The notes beneath the pieces were generated by a model. It worked only from the letters and a program-made list of their open reading frames with translations, was not told the DNA's origin and ran no database searches. The translations under genes and the position numbers were made by a program. A stretch of 64,000 nt of DNA, taken from Megachile rotundata (lineage: Eukaryota > Arthropoda > Insecta > Hymenoptera > Megachilidae). Positions 12,150 through 24,700 of the stretch are shown piece after piece. Positions within the stretch are counted from its first letter, which is position 1, and every line of letters begins with the position of its first letter. The DNA lies in assembly GCF_050947335.1 (NCBI RefSeq), contig NC_134991.1, forward strand, positions 6,510,001 through 6,574,000. Reading direction: 5' to 3'.

Positions 12150-12810
12150 GGGCATTGATTAGTTTAATATTTTCTTGAAGGTCAAGAAAGATATTTCATG
12201 TTGCATGATATACACATTTTTTCTAAAACTGCACTTGATAAAGATCGAGTTAAATTAACAGTTACTAGTCAGATGACATTGTGAACACTAGTTAGATAAC
12301 GTCATGAGAAAATCACTTCCTGAATGCACGGCATTGACAGGTTTGCACGTACTCTCGTAGTATTGGTTTTATTAAACCTTGTCAACCTTGTTAAACCACA
12401 CTTGTTTGTTCAATATTCCCATGCATAGTAAAACGAATGAAATGAATTTCTCTAGTCAGAAACTAGAACGTTTTCTATTAATTACCTGAGCACAGGTGTT
12501 CGATGTTAATTAATGATAGCTAGAAGAAATTTCGTCGAGACGAAGAAGCCAAGTATAGTGACCCTAACGCGTAGGGCTGCTTTTAACGAGTTTAATCGAG
12601 TGTTGGAGAGTTCGGCGAAGTATAATTGAATCCATAGAAGGGCTGCGGTTTAATTATACCCAGATTAATTAATAAATTACCAACTTTTCCTCGAAGATAC
12701 TAAACTTTTAAATACGGCCGACGCTACTTAGACCGCGGGTAACTACGGCGGAAGTTGGAGCGTCGCGTCGCGTTCGTCAAACGATCAGGAGCACAATTAC
12801 TGCTCGTTTA
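12150..12810. other. Non-coding DNA, AT-rich then TAAT-rich
   Basis: 12160-12480 is AT-rich with no feature. 12490-12680 contains clustered TTAATTAAT-type homeodomain cores in an otherwise CpG-bearing context, so an enhancer-like role is possible, but this is inference only. Confidence 0.35.
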
Positions 12811-12811
12811 A

Positions 12812-13213
12812 TACGATCATTTCGGGTTGGCACGAGGATGCGACAATTTCCAAATTGATTCGTCCCTTTCGAGTATTCCCGTCGAAGGTTGTGCCACGTT
12901 AAAGGGTATCGACCTCTCTGGTGGCGCGAACGAGTCCCGACGGAGATTCATTAACGCTTCGTCCGTGTCCCGCTTAAGTACTCCAATCGCGAAGCCACTC
13001 AGGAACGATTCCACGTACGAGGGGATGAGACAGAGGGAAGACACGGAGGAGGAAGGACCACTCTTGGCGGGATCGAGTAGTCCAAGTCTGGCTGGAAACT
13101 CCACCTCTCGGGACGAGACTATCCCTCAACTATCCCGACGTGGACGAGAACAGGCAAACTGCGGAGACGAAGAAGCGCCGTTTCACGGGGACACGGATCG
13201 AGAGTCCTGGTAA
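12812..13213 (+). other. Open frame with protein-like composition, no ATG start
   Basis: The frame is open from a stop at 12809-12811 to TAA at 13211-13213, 133 codons. It has no early ATG (first in-frame Met about 70 codons in), so if coding it would have to be an internal or terminal exon. The translation is polar and acidic in the second half (a run of Asp/Glu around codons 74-80 and many Ser), without hydrophobic segments or a known domain. A donor-like TG|GTAATT overlaps the stop. The reverse strand is also open over most of this stretch, which weakens the case. No family recognised. Confidence 0.15.
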
Positions 13214-13219
13214 TTGTGA

Positions 13220-14820
13220 CACTTGCGTCGAGATGCCAAGCGTCTGCGTCTTATTAAGTAGTCCTGCTCAATCAAAGGTAAATGAGCGTTGCTTTTACAG
13301 ACATTCCAGTTACGTTTTCCACCTCTAGCACCGCCGGTAATTGAGATTAATTATCGGCGTAAGTAGGTAGCAAAGTCTCCTCCTCAAATAAGGATTGACT
13401 TCTCAAGAATATGGAACCTTAGGGATATCTCTTGCTATCTTCAAATATTCTAATTCAAAAATTATTTTATCTCTCAAAAATGACTTTACCTTTTTCTACC
13501 ATAAGACTCTAATAAATAAAGACTCGAACCCAGTACAGAGTAATCAATAACCCCAGTGAATTTAACCTATGCCCGAATTTTCCTTTTGACATCCATTACC
13601 TCCACAATTGATATTCCCAAAGTAGAATTTAAATTTCGACTAGAATCAGCTTACCATCCGCTGGGAATCGAAACGAGCTGCTTGTTACGTCGTACCACAA
13701 ATCATTTCCTCGCGTCGCGCCCCTGTACACCATCCCCCCTTGACATCGACGAGAATAGTGTACAAAGAAGTCGGCGACGCCTTATTCTCCATTCTTCCGC
13801 CACCCCCGCTGTATGCCACCATCAACCACCGGGAAGCGTTGACAGGCACGGAGGAAAAAAGTAGCTTCCAGTGAAATGTTTTGCTCGTGAATCATAATTC
13901 CGTGGTACGTCGTGGCCTGCTCGCACCCTGACGATACAGGGGGAGTTCGCGTGATAGTTGGGGTGAGATCGGTTTCAAAGCTGCTCGCGCGGAAGCTCCG
14001 TCGACTCGGTTACCACCGATCGTTTCTCTGTCGAATAAACGTTTAACTTCGTTAGAAGATGAGGGATCGGGACAAGGAGGATTCCATAGGCTGGATATCA
14101 AATACAGTTTTCCGGGGTCGTCGAGCAATTTGTTCCTCCCAAACATTTAGATTGCTTTGTTACTTTTTTCAAAGTTTATCATCAGAAAAAAACTTCATCA
14201 TCTTTGAGTATAAATAGTCTTATAGACATCTTCGTTATATCCACAGACAGTTCTTGAGTATGTTATCAGATGCCAGCATAGGGTTAAAAGAGTTTGACGA
14301 GAGTTCTGATTTTTATCTACAGTTTGAGGAAGTATTTTGGTAAATTCGGGGCACAAGTTGAATATCAAATTTTTGAGTTATAAAATAAAACAATGAATTT
14401 TTTACACGAGAAGTAGGAATCTCGAGGTTCTGTTGTTCGCGTGGGAGAATTATTCTGCTGGTCCTGGTTTCGATGTTAGGTTGCACGCTCATCTGACAGC
14501 ATCCTTCCTACAGTTACATCGCAGCACTAGCTCCGGGGCGATACGCGTTCCAAAAGGATCGGCTTGTTCTGAAAATAAGACTGCCCTCTTCCCTCCGGCC
14601 CGTTATCTCGCTTTATTTGCGAAAAAGGGACCGTTGACGTGCACGAACAGCTTTCATTCTCTGCCATGAACCATAAATATACCTATATATACATATACGT
14701 GTATGTTGCCGACGTCATGAAAACGACGTAGTATCTCGTAAATTGACCGTGCACCGTAGAGAGGAACAGGAACTATTATAGATCGCGAAGCAGGGAGGAG
14801 AAAGAAAGTTGGATAGAGCC
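13220..14820. other. Non-coding DNA
   Basis: Alternating AT-rich (13390-13660, 14150-14420) and CpG-rich blocks. A palindromic GACGTC core occurs near 14713 next to short TATA-rich repeats at 14675-14705. No gene or RNA recognised. Confidence 0.45.
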
Positions 14821-15027
14821 ATGCTACGTTTCTATATTACATTTGCCTGGTTCCTCATCCCTGGTCGGTTCGCCAGCACCTCTTCCTTCGTTTCTCCGGC
14901 TCTCATTTTACAATCGGTACCCGCTGCTGGCCGATACTGCATTTTATTCCGGGAGGGTAGCCCAGAGCCCGAGGGGCGAGCAGGCAATTTTATTGGATGT
15001 GACACTAACGCTCTTCCCTCCGTGTGA
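14821..15027 (+). other. Small ATG open frame with signal-peptide-like start
   Basis: A 68-codon frame starts at ATG 14821. Its first 18 residues (MLRFYITFAWFLIPGRFA) have one Arg followed by a hydrophobic core and small residues, resembling a secretory signal, followed by a short Ser/Gly/Pro-rich tail with two Cys. Such small secreted frames exist in insects, but this one has no recognised relative and no matching splice or poly(A) evidence. A second, longer frame (14843-15589, 248 codons) overlaps it but begins at TTG and has no ATG until near its end; that one is taken as a chance frame in pyrimidine-rich DNA. Confidence 0.12.
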
Positions 15028-15257
15028 GCCCTCGATTCTTCGTTTGGTCACCTCTGTCCCTCTCTTTTCACCCGTCTCTCCTGATTTCCAGTCTGTCCCC
15101 CTTTCTCGTTTGCTCTCATTCGGACAGAAAAGGGGCTTCAAATGGCTGCAATATCCGCGTGTATTGACTCCTGGAATTGGGAAGACCTTCTCGTGTCCGG
15201 ACCTGTCCCATCTATCGGTAACCAAACGCTACCCTCTTTATTTCGCTGCTCCTCGAG

Positions 15258-15285
15258 CTTCCTTTTTTTCCTTCTTTTCTTCTCC
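15258..15285 (+). other. Uninterrupted 28-nt pyrimidine tract
   Basis: All 28 bases are C or T, embedded in a wider C/T-rich stretch (about 15050-15310). Tracts of this kind can form triplex DNA or bind polypyrimidine-tract proteins; function here is not shown. Confidence 0.6.
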
Positions 15286-15599
15286 GCTCTTTTCTACCCC
15301 CGGTGGCAGCTTTCTTTCGCTCGACTACTCGCCGATAGCTCGCGCGCCATTAGCTCGCGTTCGGCACAAGGGATCCGAGGAACGCTCGTTCCTCCTGCTC
15401 GAGATTTCGCGCGAGCCAACTGTCAATCCGTCGAGGAGAAGCGATATTCCTGTTCCCGCAATGGCTTTCCGAGCGGACACGATCGGAACGCGAAAAGAAA
15501 TTACGATTCTCCCCTTGTTTGCCTTCCTCGAAGGGCTTCCTCGTCGAAATAACGTTGTTCCCCTCCTGGATCATGTACCGCGTTGGTAGATGGATGTCG

Positions 15600-16450
15600 A
15601 AATTCTGGTGGCAGGATCACGAGCCTCCGAGTAAGATTCGGTTTGTTGATCAACGCGCAAGTATAACACCGGTATATTTCGCCTTTCGAAACGTTTCTTC
15701 TGACGGCTTTACGATCGACACCCCGAAGAAAAGAACGGTATTCGCGGGAATTTTGCGTGTTTGGAACCACGCCAACTACCTAACATCGCGCCTCGACGAA
15801 CTGGGGATAAATCAAATTGAAAATGCGTCGACGTCGGTACGGAAATAATTGGATGGATCCCCGCTCGACACGCTGGCCCTCATAAATCATCAACTTTTCG
15901 CCCGTTCGACGATTTTCGCGGTGTGGGAAAAAATTTCCCCCGTCGTGTTCGCGTTGAAACGGTGTACTCGATGGTTGACGTTCTCATAGCTTCTGAACGC
16001 TGTTCCAGTTCATCATATTTCGCCATTCAGGGGAGTCAAATTTAGGACGTCAGAATGTTATCCATTACGGATAGACGTTAACGTTAAAAGGCTCGTGATT
16101 CACGACGGGCCGCTTCCTAGTATTTCTGTCCAGACATTGTCTATCATAGATTAGTATATTTAGCTGCTCCTTCGCAGATATCTTATATCACGCTTCACTA
16201 TCATGAAACGCTCCATTATCATCCATAATGAAACGCTTCAAAGAGCTTGTTACTAGCTCCAGTTTTAGTCAGTCTGTTCTTCAGCTTCCTCTTCAAAGAC
16301 AACATATCTGTCTGTTGAAGATCAATCTGTCTGGTAAAAATCGATTCAACTTATTTTTGATTTATGAGATTCATTCGGTTTAATTTTCTTCTACGAAAAT
16401 CAGCACAGATCAGTAATATTTAACGAGCAAAACACAGAGAATTTGTAGGT
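15600..16450. other. Non-coding DNA
   Basis: No gene, repeat or RNA signature recognised. Short near-repeats of TATCATGAAACGCTCC / TCATAATGAAACGCTTC occur at about 16199-16240. Confidence 0.4.
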
Positions 16451-16452
16451 CC

Positions 16453-16833
16453 ATGCATATCGATAGAATCAGTTCAATCGTGGGCTCGCAAACTGCCATG
16501 CAGATAAAAACGACAGCTTCTTCCCACGAATTGGTTGTGGAAGAAAATCAGATCAGGCATGTCACCGTAATGTTCCTCATGCATCCAAACAGGTCCGTTC
16601 AAAACTACTCCGGTCGTATAATGCGTGCCGGAATCAGTGGATGTCGAACGACGTTAAGTCGAAGATCGAGACGAGACGAGACGAGACGAGATTGTCACGC
16701 AGCGTACGGAAGCGTAGGTCCGTGTCCCTTGATCGGTTATCAGCGCAGCGTGATTTACAGGCTCCGTTCTCGCGACCGGTCCCGAGCAGCGAGAAAGTCA
16801 AAGGAGCACTTAACCGTCATTGGCAAACGATAA
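16453..16833 (+). other. ATG-initiated open frame of 126 codons, coding status undecided
   Basis: Starts at ATG 16453. Residues 1-60 look unremarkable and soluble; residues 61-126 are Arg/Ser-rich because they cross an (ACGAG)n microsatellite at 16667-16690, giving a repeated Arg-Asp-Glu-Thr-Arg pattern. The tail is therefore clearly repeat-driven. No domain is recognised and no splice structure could be fitted. Probably spurious. Confidence 0.1.
16667..16690. repeat. (ACGAG)n microsatellite
   Basis: Nearly five perfect tandem copies of the pentamer ACGAG (the first lacks its initial A). Confidence 0.95.
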
Positions 16834-16839
16834 ATCAAA

Positions 16840-17780
16840 GGAGGAGCGACGTTCGTTGCCTCCGACGACGCGCGTGCACACGCTCGCGAGACGGAATGGA
16901 ATTACCGTTCCGTGTAGCCGGACCAGGACACACACCGGACCGAGTTGAACACACGGGGACACTCGTGGTAGGGGCACGGGAATGTCTTCTTGACTGACTG
17001 CGCGGTGCTGTTGGCAAAAATACGAACAAGAACGAGACCTCGGCAGTCATCGTTTAAAGTATTGCCAGCGATTTATCATTGGCCGCATTAATGGCCCCGG
17101 AATTCCGTGTATTCCATTTGTATCTGTCCCCCGCCCATTTCGCCCTTTTGCCCGGGAAGGAGGAACTCTAACCTCGGTGCCAAAAGAAACGGACCTCTTC
17201 GATCACCGTGCTCGTGGCAAAAGCTCCGGACGAGACACGGCCCTCGAGGCTCGGCTATACAGGGAGGTTATTAATTCGAGGGAAGCGACAAGGGCGCTCG
17301 ATGTCGCCTTTACTGTCCTCCTCCCTTATTCTTCCATGATCTCCTTCGTCGAATTTTGTTTTATATTCATCCGAACGACGGGGAAAGATATTGTCGTGAC
17401 GGCCAAACAAACGCCGTTACATCGATTTGTCTCACTTTTGACGTTGATGATGTTCCTAAAATACGCTCTCTGGAAACGAAACATGAGTAATCGCTGTTTA
17501 ATAGCTATTACATATTTCTATATTACACCCAGCATTTATTTTTACTTTATCAAATGGTAATTACAGTAAAGATAATGGTGGTTACAGTGAGTGGTTTAAG
17601 TAGGCAGATAGAATTTTGTACTTTTATATCCGTCCACATAATTTCATATCATTTCAAGTAATTTAACATTGTTATTAAACATCAGGAAATATTTCTATAC
17701 TGTCATGAAACCCTTGAACATATCTTTTGATTCATTTTTATATAGATATTAATGAATTTAGATTTATATACTTAAGCAGA
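16840..17780. other. Non-coding DNA, CpG-rich then AT-rich
   Basis: 16840-17420 is CpG-rich, 17470-17780 AT-rich. No gene recognised. The AT-rich part immediately precedes the acceptor-like site at 17799. Confidence 0.4.
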
Positions 17781-17926
17781 AAATCTTTTTATGTTACAGG
17801 TATGTATTAGCAGCATGGTTATACATGGTCTACCCACAAAGTAGTGCGGCAAAGGTTTTCGACTACTCCATACAGTATGGTAAAGTCAACTTGTATTTAA
17901 ACAATTCTACCTTACAATTGGTATAA
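17780..17926 (+). promoter_or_regulatory. Candidate 3' splice site fused to a 5' splice site, or terminal exon
   Basis: A pyrimidine-bearing stretch (AATCTTTTTATGTTACAG) ends at AG 17798-17799 and is followed directly by GTATGT, so acceptor and donor consensus are juxtaposed as in recursive splice sites. Alternatively the acceptor could open an exon: with the first G as a codon's third base, a frame of 41 codons runs from 17801 to TAA at 17924-17926, and a second donor-like GGTAAAGT lies inside it at about 17879. The peptide is not recognised. Motifs are seen; splicing is inference. Confidence 0.25.
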
Positions 17927-17929
17927 GTA

Positions 17930-20190
17930 ATTTTTCATGTGATCGACCTCGATTATTGAGAATTGATCCGCGAATATCGGCGATGAAATTTGCAAGGTCC
18001 GAAATTCGATGTTGAAATTTGATTCGATTCCTTCGAGATATCAGAACGGCTTCACACCCATCGAACACGCGGATTGAAATTCTTCTGGTTAGAGACGGAA
18101 GTTTTTCCGTGGAAATTGCATCTGGCAGCCAACAGGAGGCACTGTCGGATCGAAGCGAGCGTAAACCAGCCTTCGGCCGAATTTTCCATCGTCCTGGTTC
18201 GGCCGGCGGACACGGACACGGTCTGAAAACGAATGTGCTGGAATATACACAACGGGATTCTGATTCTGCTCGAGGTGGAATCGAGCAGCTTCCAGACCAT
18301 CTGTCCATTTCCTTAGAGAGTGCTCCCGTTCGCCTCAGGGAGTCGGTCCAGTGTGCTCCAAATCGAAGCCAGGTCAAAGCTGTGTGCTCTCTGTTCCTTT
18401 TTTCTTCTCTTCTGGCTCCGCACAGAGACGATCCGGCAGCGTGCAGAAAAAAGATCGGGAGAAAATTTCGACGATCATTTCGCCCTCGAACCACTTTGCT
18501 CGTCACTATCCACTTTCGTGTTTCTCCTGTTTTTCCACCAAAACGGGTATACCTTTTGTTTCCTCGTTTTTTTTACATCGACGCCGCATCTTCCGAACAG
18601 CGTTGTTTCTGGAGCGTGATTTCGGACGAGCCATTGTGTCATCCCACGCAATCTCATCAACGCTGTTGTTCCGTGCGAGCCGGAGCGTTAGCAGCGGAAC
18701 GAATCGCATCGCGAAACGCTCGAGAACGCTCGGTTGGCCCGGCGTGAAACGAGAACCGAGCGTAATCGGCGTGTTCGAGACGAGATTATCGTAAGCTTTC
18801 GCCTCGATTCTGATCGCCGCCCCGTGTCCTCTCGTCGTCTATGCTCATTTCACGCGATGAAAGCACCATTCACCTGAAGGGAATCCATCCGTGCTTGATC
18901 GGGCTTCAAAGAGAGCCGTGCGCGCTCCAAATCGAACGAATTTAAGCGGTCTGACCGGCGATTCGAATTGGAATCGAAATTGAGTCCTCTGAAAGAAAAT
19001 TGACGATTCAGAGATGCGCTCGTTAAACGGAACGTCGATGCTCTGTACGCTTAAAAGTGCTTCCCTGGACATGGTTCGTCGTTAAGTAATTAATCGTAGT
19101 TAACCGAAAGTGGAGGAGCAGACTAGAGGAAATCTCTATTTAATAAATAAGGAACGGTTTTACGTCCATTCCCGTTCTAAATGAATATTTTATTCAGCAT
19201 TGTGCTTCATACAGCATAAAATTCTGAAAAATTGATTTACCAAAGATGCTACAAAAATGTAGACGTAATATCTGATGATAAAAAGACCTCCTCGTAGGTT
19301 TCACAAAATTTACTACTTCGATTAAGATCAAATTTAGTAGCCTTGTAATCTCAATTTTGGCATCGATATTCTTGTTTGATAGTAGCTGACAATCTTTCAC
19401 TATTATTGCTGCAATTTATTTTGTCTAAAGTCTCACTGTATTTGGATGACACCATGTCAATTCAACTGACAAGTTAGTAACTAATTCTACCTAAAAACTT
19501 GAACAATCCTTAAACTGTACATGGACACTTTTAAATTGTGCTCAGATCATTTCAACACAAATACCAGTTGAACACAATTTCCTAATAATTTCTTGAAATA
19601 CCAGTTGAACATAATTTCCGAATAATTTCTTCAAATACCAGATAACCATAATCACCACAAAAAGCAAAAAAGTAGATGTTATAACTTGTACCAGAATAAT
19701 AAAGCAAAGAACCTGTTACCAAGGTCGATATTAAAGCCGTGGTATTCCTGACGACCAAGGAGGAATGAGGAAGTTGTAAGGGCGTACCGGAAGATGGTCA
19801 CCGTTGGCGAGAGAACCGAATAATTGCAAGGCACCGCAGCGCATTTACGCAAAGGTGTATTTCGATCTTTTAACGGTTAATCCGAATGACCAAAGTACGA
19901 AACGACTTCTCCGCCAATCAGACGCTTGGTCATTCTCGTTCTTGACCATCCCTCGCCTCTTCGTCTGCACGCTTAATCCCGCGACGTTTCAGTCGTAGCT
20001 GCTTTACGGCCAAATAAAGTAGAAAGTCGCAAAAGAATGGCGTTGGCCGGCTCTTTTACGGTATATCCACGTTCCTGATTCAATGCTCGGTTATACTACG
20101 CGTTTCGTAGCTCTCTTTCTTTTCTTTTTCATATCTTCAGATGTCGGATGGAGCGGTTATTAAATGCGGGGCTGAGAGAAGGCTGATGCA
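17930..20190. other. Non-coding DNA with fortuitous open frames
   Basis: 18000-18850 is CpG-rich and open in several frames on both strands simultaneously (up to 242 codons on plus from a TTG, 199 on minus), without a conserved domain; this is best read as low stop density. 19170-19720 is AT-rich. A near-duplicated motif, ATACCAGTTGAACAYAATTTCC, occurs at about 19560 and 19600. Confidence 0.45.
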
Positions 20191-20193
20191 AGC

Positions 20194-20600
20194 TTAGGAA
20201 TTTAGATATGTGGGGTATTGGAAATTTGGAGATGTGGGATGCAGGAATTTGGAGGTTTAGAGGCTTGGGAATTTAGGAATGTGGGGGTTTGGGGATGTAG
20301 GAAGGTGGGGGTGTAGAAATTTGCGGATGTAGACATTCGGGAATGTGGAGATTTGGGAATGTAGAAATTTGGGGTGGTAGAGATTTGGGACTTTAGGAAT
20401 TTGGGGATGTAGGAATTTGAGGACGTAGGAATTTGGGAATGTAGGAATTTGGAGATGTAGGAATTTGGAAACACAGGAACTTGGTGACGTAGGAATTTGA
20501 GGACGTAGAAATTTGGGGATGTAGAAATTTGCATATACAGGAATTTGATAATGTAGGAATTTAGGGATGTAGAAATTTGAGAATTTAGAAATATAGAACT
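20194..20600. repeat. Minisatellite, 16-bp unit (GGAATTTGGGGATGTA type)
   Basis: About 25 degenerate head-to-tail copies of a 16-bp unit built on AGGAATTTGGGGATGT. Because 16 is not a multiple of three, the reverse strand reads as a protein-like repeat with a 16-residue (48-nt) superperiod; this frame is a by-product of the repeat, not a gene. Copies become more degenerate after about 20540 and fade by 20720. Related arrays on the same unit lie at 21.4, 25.0, 26.0 and 57.6 kb. Confidence 0.9.
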
Positions 20601-20739
20601 CTGGAAATTTGGTAATGCAGTAATTTAATTTAGAATCCTGAGAATTTCAGAATGAAGAAATTTGAAGAGTATTCAAAAATTTAATAATTTATGAATTCGA
20701 AAATTTGAAAACTGATAGTAAAGAAACAAGGGACCTAAT

Positions 20740-21430
20740 AGTAGGAGCATAAAAATGTGAAATGTCAGTAAAATAGTAAAACGGCGATGAGGGTGAAACT
20801 GGAGCGTCTAACGACTGAAGCGGCATCAGCCGCCCCATTAATTATCGAAAGGGAGTTCTCACGTCGGCAACGAAGATTAAGACGTAGCAGGTACTCTCGG
20901 TCGCCACCGTTTCATCTTTGTCCATAAATTGAAACACGTTTCGCCTTATCACGATCCATTCGTTTCCCGCGTACGCTCGCCAGCCGTAAAATTCTCCTTT
21001 GGTGTATACCAAGAAACACACGTTTTACGCTCGGCGTTCGCACGAACCGCAAGAAGAAACGGGCGGTAAAAATGGAGCAGCAGGTTCGAAAACGAACAAC
21101 CGGACGTCGTAGTAACGAGGAATAAAGGCAGGCGCGAGCGGACGTTCGCCCGACTGAAAACTCTTTTAAAAAATGACCCTTCTGGCCCGGGACCACCTAG
21201 GTGGCACGGGGAACGTACAAGAGATCGGAGCTGGATGCTTCGCCCTCGTAATCGTGGCGTCTCGATCGAACGAAGGGAACGACCTGTTCGTCGGCAAGAA
21301 GTCGACAGGCGACTGGGATTAATTAAAGAAATTCTCCCGCTTTGTCGACGCGTGCTATAGACGATCGAATGTTTTCCGGGCATCTTCGCTTTTTCGCCAA
21401 GTCTCCAGTTTCCTGATTTCTGAATTTTTT
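20740..21430. other. Non-coding DNA, CpG-rich
   Basis: Open on the minus strand in overlapping frames (20912-21440) with Arg/Ser-rich translations; no domain. Lies between two arrays of the 16-bp minisatellite family. Confidence 0.4.
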
Positions 21431-21439
21431 CATTTTGCA

Positions 21440-21720
21440 AGGAGGGGATTTGGAAATTTGGGAGAACCTATATTCCTGAATTTGTAAAATTGGAGATACA
21501 AGAATTTGCAAAAATTTGCGTTGCTAAATTTCTAAGTTTGGGGATCTGAAAATTTTCTACATTTCTAAATTTCTGTATTCTGAAATTTGGAAATTTGGAA
21601 GGCCTATGTTTCGAATTTCCAAGGTTGCAAAGATAGCTTGGAAAGATCTATTGTCCCAAATACCAGAATTTAGAAATTAAAAAATTTGACAAGGTCTAAA
21701 TCCCCAAATATGATTTCCGA
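21440..21720. repeat. Degenerate GAATTTGG minisatellite
   Basis: Irregular copies of RGAATTTGGAAATTTGG-like units, with the spacing no longer regular. It shares the GAATTTGG core with the 20.2-kb array and is likely an older member of the same family. Confidence 0.6.
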
Positions 21721-21729
21721 ATCGCCCTA

Positions 21730-24700
21730 CGAAAGTACAGTATATTGTAATTAGGAACCAAATCTATTATTTGGTTGCTTCTATCAACTTTCCACAAAGT
21801 AGCTATTTTCCGTAAATTAAGTCTCAGCAGCTAATAATCGTAAAAGATCCCAGTACGTTTTGCATGGCGCAACTTTAACAACTCTCGTATCTTTTGTCTT
21901 CCTTTTTTAATAATTAGTGGAATCGCGCGGGAGGCGATAGAGGGGATCAGGGAACAATGAGAATTAATGAAAAGGACGAGACGAGGGGCGTGAGCGAGGA
22001 ATAATTTCGATGGCCGTCGAGTTCACGCCGCGAGGGTAACACTTGTAATTTCGTTCTCGTTGGGAAACAACTGGCGGCCACTGGTTGGTCCCCTCTTTTC
22101 CCGCTGCTTTCCCTCGCCATTTCCACGGGCAACAGCAATTATAAATTGTCCGTAATTTCGTTTACTTTGCGGCGTACCCGCTCGCCGTCTCGACGAGAGA
22201 AAAATAACGAACGGACAGGAGCCCGGGATTGTTTCACGCATGCTAATTCGCATAGTCATTTTATGAATTTGCACGGAACCAGCCGACACTTTCACTTCGT
22301 TTTCCCTATAGACAATTTAACTATCATTAACCGTTTCAGGTTTGTGGCATCGATTTTCAATGTAGAACTGCGGATGAATAAATTTTCGGAGTACTGTGCT
22401 GTTGCATAATTCATAATTCAATAATTCAATAATTCAATAGTTCAATTATTCAATAATTCATCTATTGTTAAAATTCTTTATTGTTAAAATCTTTGTCTGA
22501 CAATTAATTAACAGCTGTCTAGTGTTAGTCTAATGAATGAAATTAATGGTACAGTATTATATCTATTGCTAAGAAAGTCATGAATTTTCATGAAAATTCT
22601 GAAATTATAAATGGAGTATAATTGATTGTAAAACTGCAACACGAGATTCTCATTATATTTTGCTCTCGAAATCGATGTAACACAACGAAAGAGCAGCGGG
22701 GTGAATACCGAAGGAACGATATCGAGCGAAGGGGCTCGACTGGAGGGAAGATATTGGTAGAAACAGAATTCAGAGCCCTCCGTCGCGACGGTAACTGTTT
22801 AATTATGTAATCGCGAATTTACATAATTGGCCGCGTCGCACCGTTCTGCCTCCTCCGCTTTCCGGCAACTAACCTCACGCGACCAAGAAATACCGAAACA
22901 AAATTTCCGTTCGACATCATAGTCCATCGTTTTCGTATAATTTCTGTCATGTTGCAAATTTATTTCCAATAATAAGAACCGTAAGCATAGAGAAAATTAA
23001 TCGACAGGTTTTTCCATTTGTTCGTCCATATTACCCCGTTATTCGGGGCCATATAGCGAGACCCTACACCACGTGAAGTCTGCTTAGAATCCGATTGTCA
23101 CGAAACCCCCATTCACGGGTCAGAGATTTGCAGATTTCCCGAAGCAATAACTGCAGACTAGAACACAGAAGGATCACCGTCCGTTTCTCGTGATCGGCCT
23201 CGAAATGGCCGACGGTCGAGCCAAAGGGAAGTTTAGAGAGACCTCGGATCCCGTCAGATATTCGAGCAATAACGCGCCACCGCTATCGTATTCCAACAGG
23301 ATTCCAAAGAAATCGAGCTGGAATCTTTATCGATGGCCCGGAGTCGTGCTCTTCGGCTCCGTGTGTACCGCTCGGGTCCGGTCCTCCTCTCTCGTCCGTT
23401 TGAAAAGCAATACAAACGCCTCGGGCTGGCCGGGACGACGCCGTGTTCCACCTTCTTCCGTTTGTTCGAGCGGAGGCACGCGAAAAGGGAAAATCAAAAG
23501 AAACAGATAGAAGGAGCAAGTGGATTGTGCAGCGACTGGCTCATAAAGTGGCGCAATTTCCGCCGGCTATCGAGAGGACTCATCTTCGAGTCAACTCTGT
23601 GTTTATTCTAAAACCTTGTATTCTGTTTTGTCAGCCCGTTACGAAGCGTCGAACCTAAGCTCAATCTCGACACGGTTCGACCTAAGACCCTCTGTAAACC
23701 AATTCTGTTCCGAAACAGTCCACAACATGGACCGCGGAGAAATGTTTGGAGACGCGGCGGCGAGAGCGTGATGAATGAACAGGCTTTCTTTTGGTCACGT
23801 TCTCTCGAGTGGCTACTCATCTTTGGATGTTTTTGCCTCGCAAGACGCCCGGAATACAAAGCTGAGCTTTCAAGCCCACTCCTCGTTAGAAGCTGCCCGG
23901 AATTTTGATCCTGGTCGGTCAGCGACAACCGTCCTATTAACCCAATTACATTTAGGTATACATCTAGGTACATCTTTCCGCTATGCAGCTGTTCAAACTT
24001 CTGGATCGTGTTTCACGTTCGATTCTCGAGTTAATTGTTTCTGGATTGTGTACAAATCAGTTGGAAACTCTGATGAGGATCAGGGATCTGGACGTATGGA
24101 GTTCTGAGGATTTAGGGATTTGGAGATAGAGGTGTCTAAAAGTGTCTAACATATTGAGATCTCCATATAGAGCTCTTCCAATCCAATATGAGAACAACGT
24201 ACCGATTTGGAAATATAGGAATCTAAGAATATACTATCGTTTCAATATAATAACAAATGTTTGTTAGACTCCTGTCGGTCTGGTGAGTTCGCGAGGACCT
24301 AAACGATAGAACCCAATGTCCACTTCGACATTTTCCTGGCCACCAATAACCCAACGAGCAGGCAGTCTCCCTTTCACGGGCATCGTTCTCCTCCGTGCTG
24401 CTCGGAACGAGCTCGGGACTTAATGTCGTAATTAAAATGCACATGGTAAGCTGCCGCCACGCCGTTGTCCCGCGGCAACGACTAAACGAGACGCATCGGG
24501 CAAGCTAACGGGAGAAGAGAGGACGTGCGTGTTGGGTTCGAGGGAGACCCAGAGGCGACCAGACCCTCCTCGACCACCTAATGCTCCCTTCGTCCTGGCC
24601 ACCCCTCGAGAAATATTATAATGCTCGGGATATTTGTCGTCCCCGACGAACCACGAGGCTCGCGAACCGAGAATGAAAGGGGGGATCAAACGGTCGCGCG

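Noticed and set aside
14843..15589. 248-codon open frame on the plus strand, longest in the window
   Set aside because: Starts at TTG, has no ATG until near its end, and is Ser/Pro/Phe/Leu-rich because the DNA is pyrimidine-rich; overlapping frames are open as well.
17907..18794. Overlapping frames of 242, 199 and 147 codons on both strands
   Set aside because: Simultaneous openness on opposite strands in CpG-rich DNA indicates low stop density; starts are TTG/GTG and no domain is seen.
20202..20534. 110-codon minus-strand frame with a 16-residue repeat
   Set aside because: Produced by the 16-bp minisatellite (48-nt superperiod).
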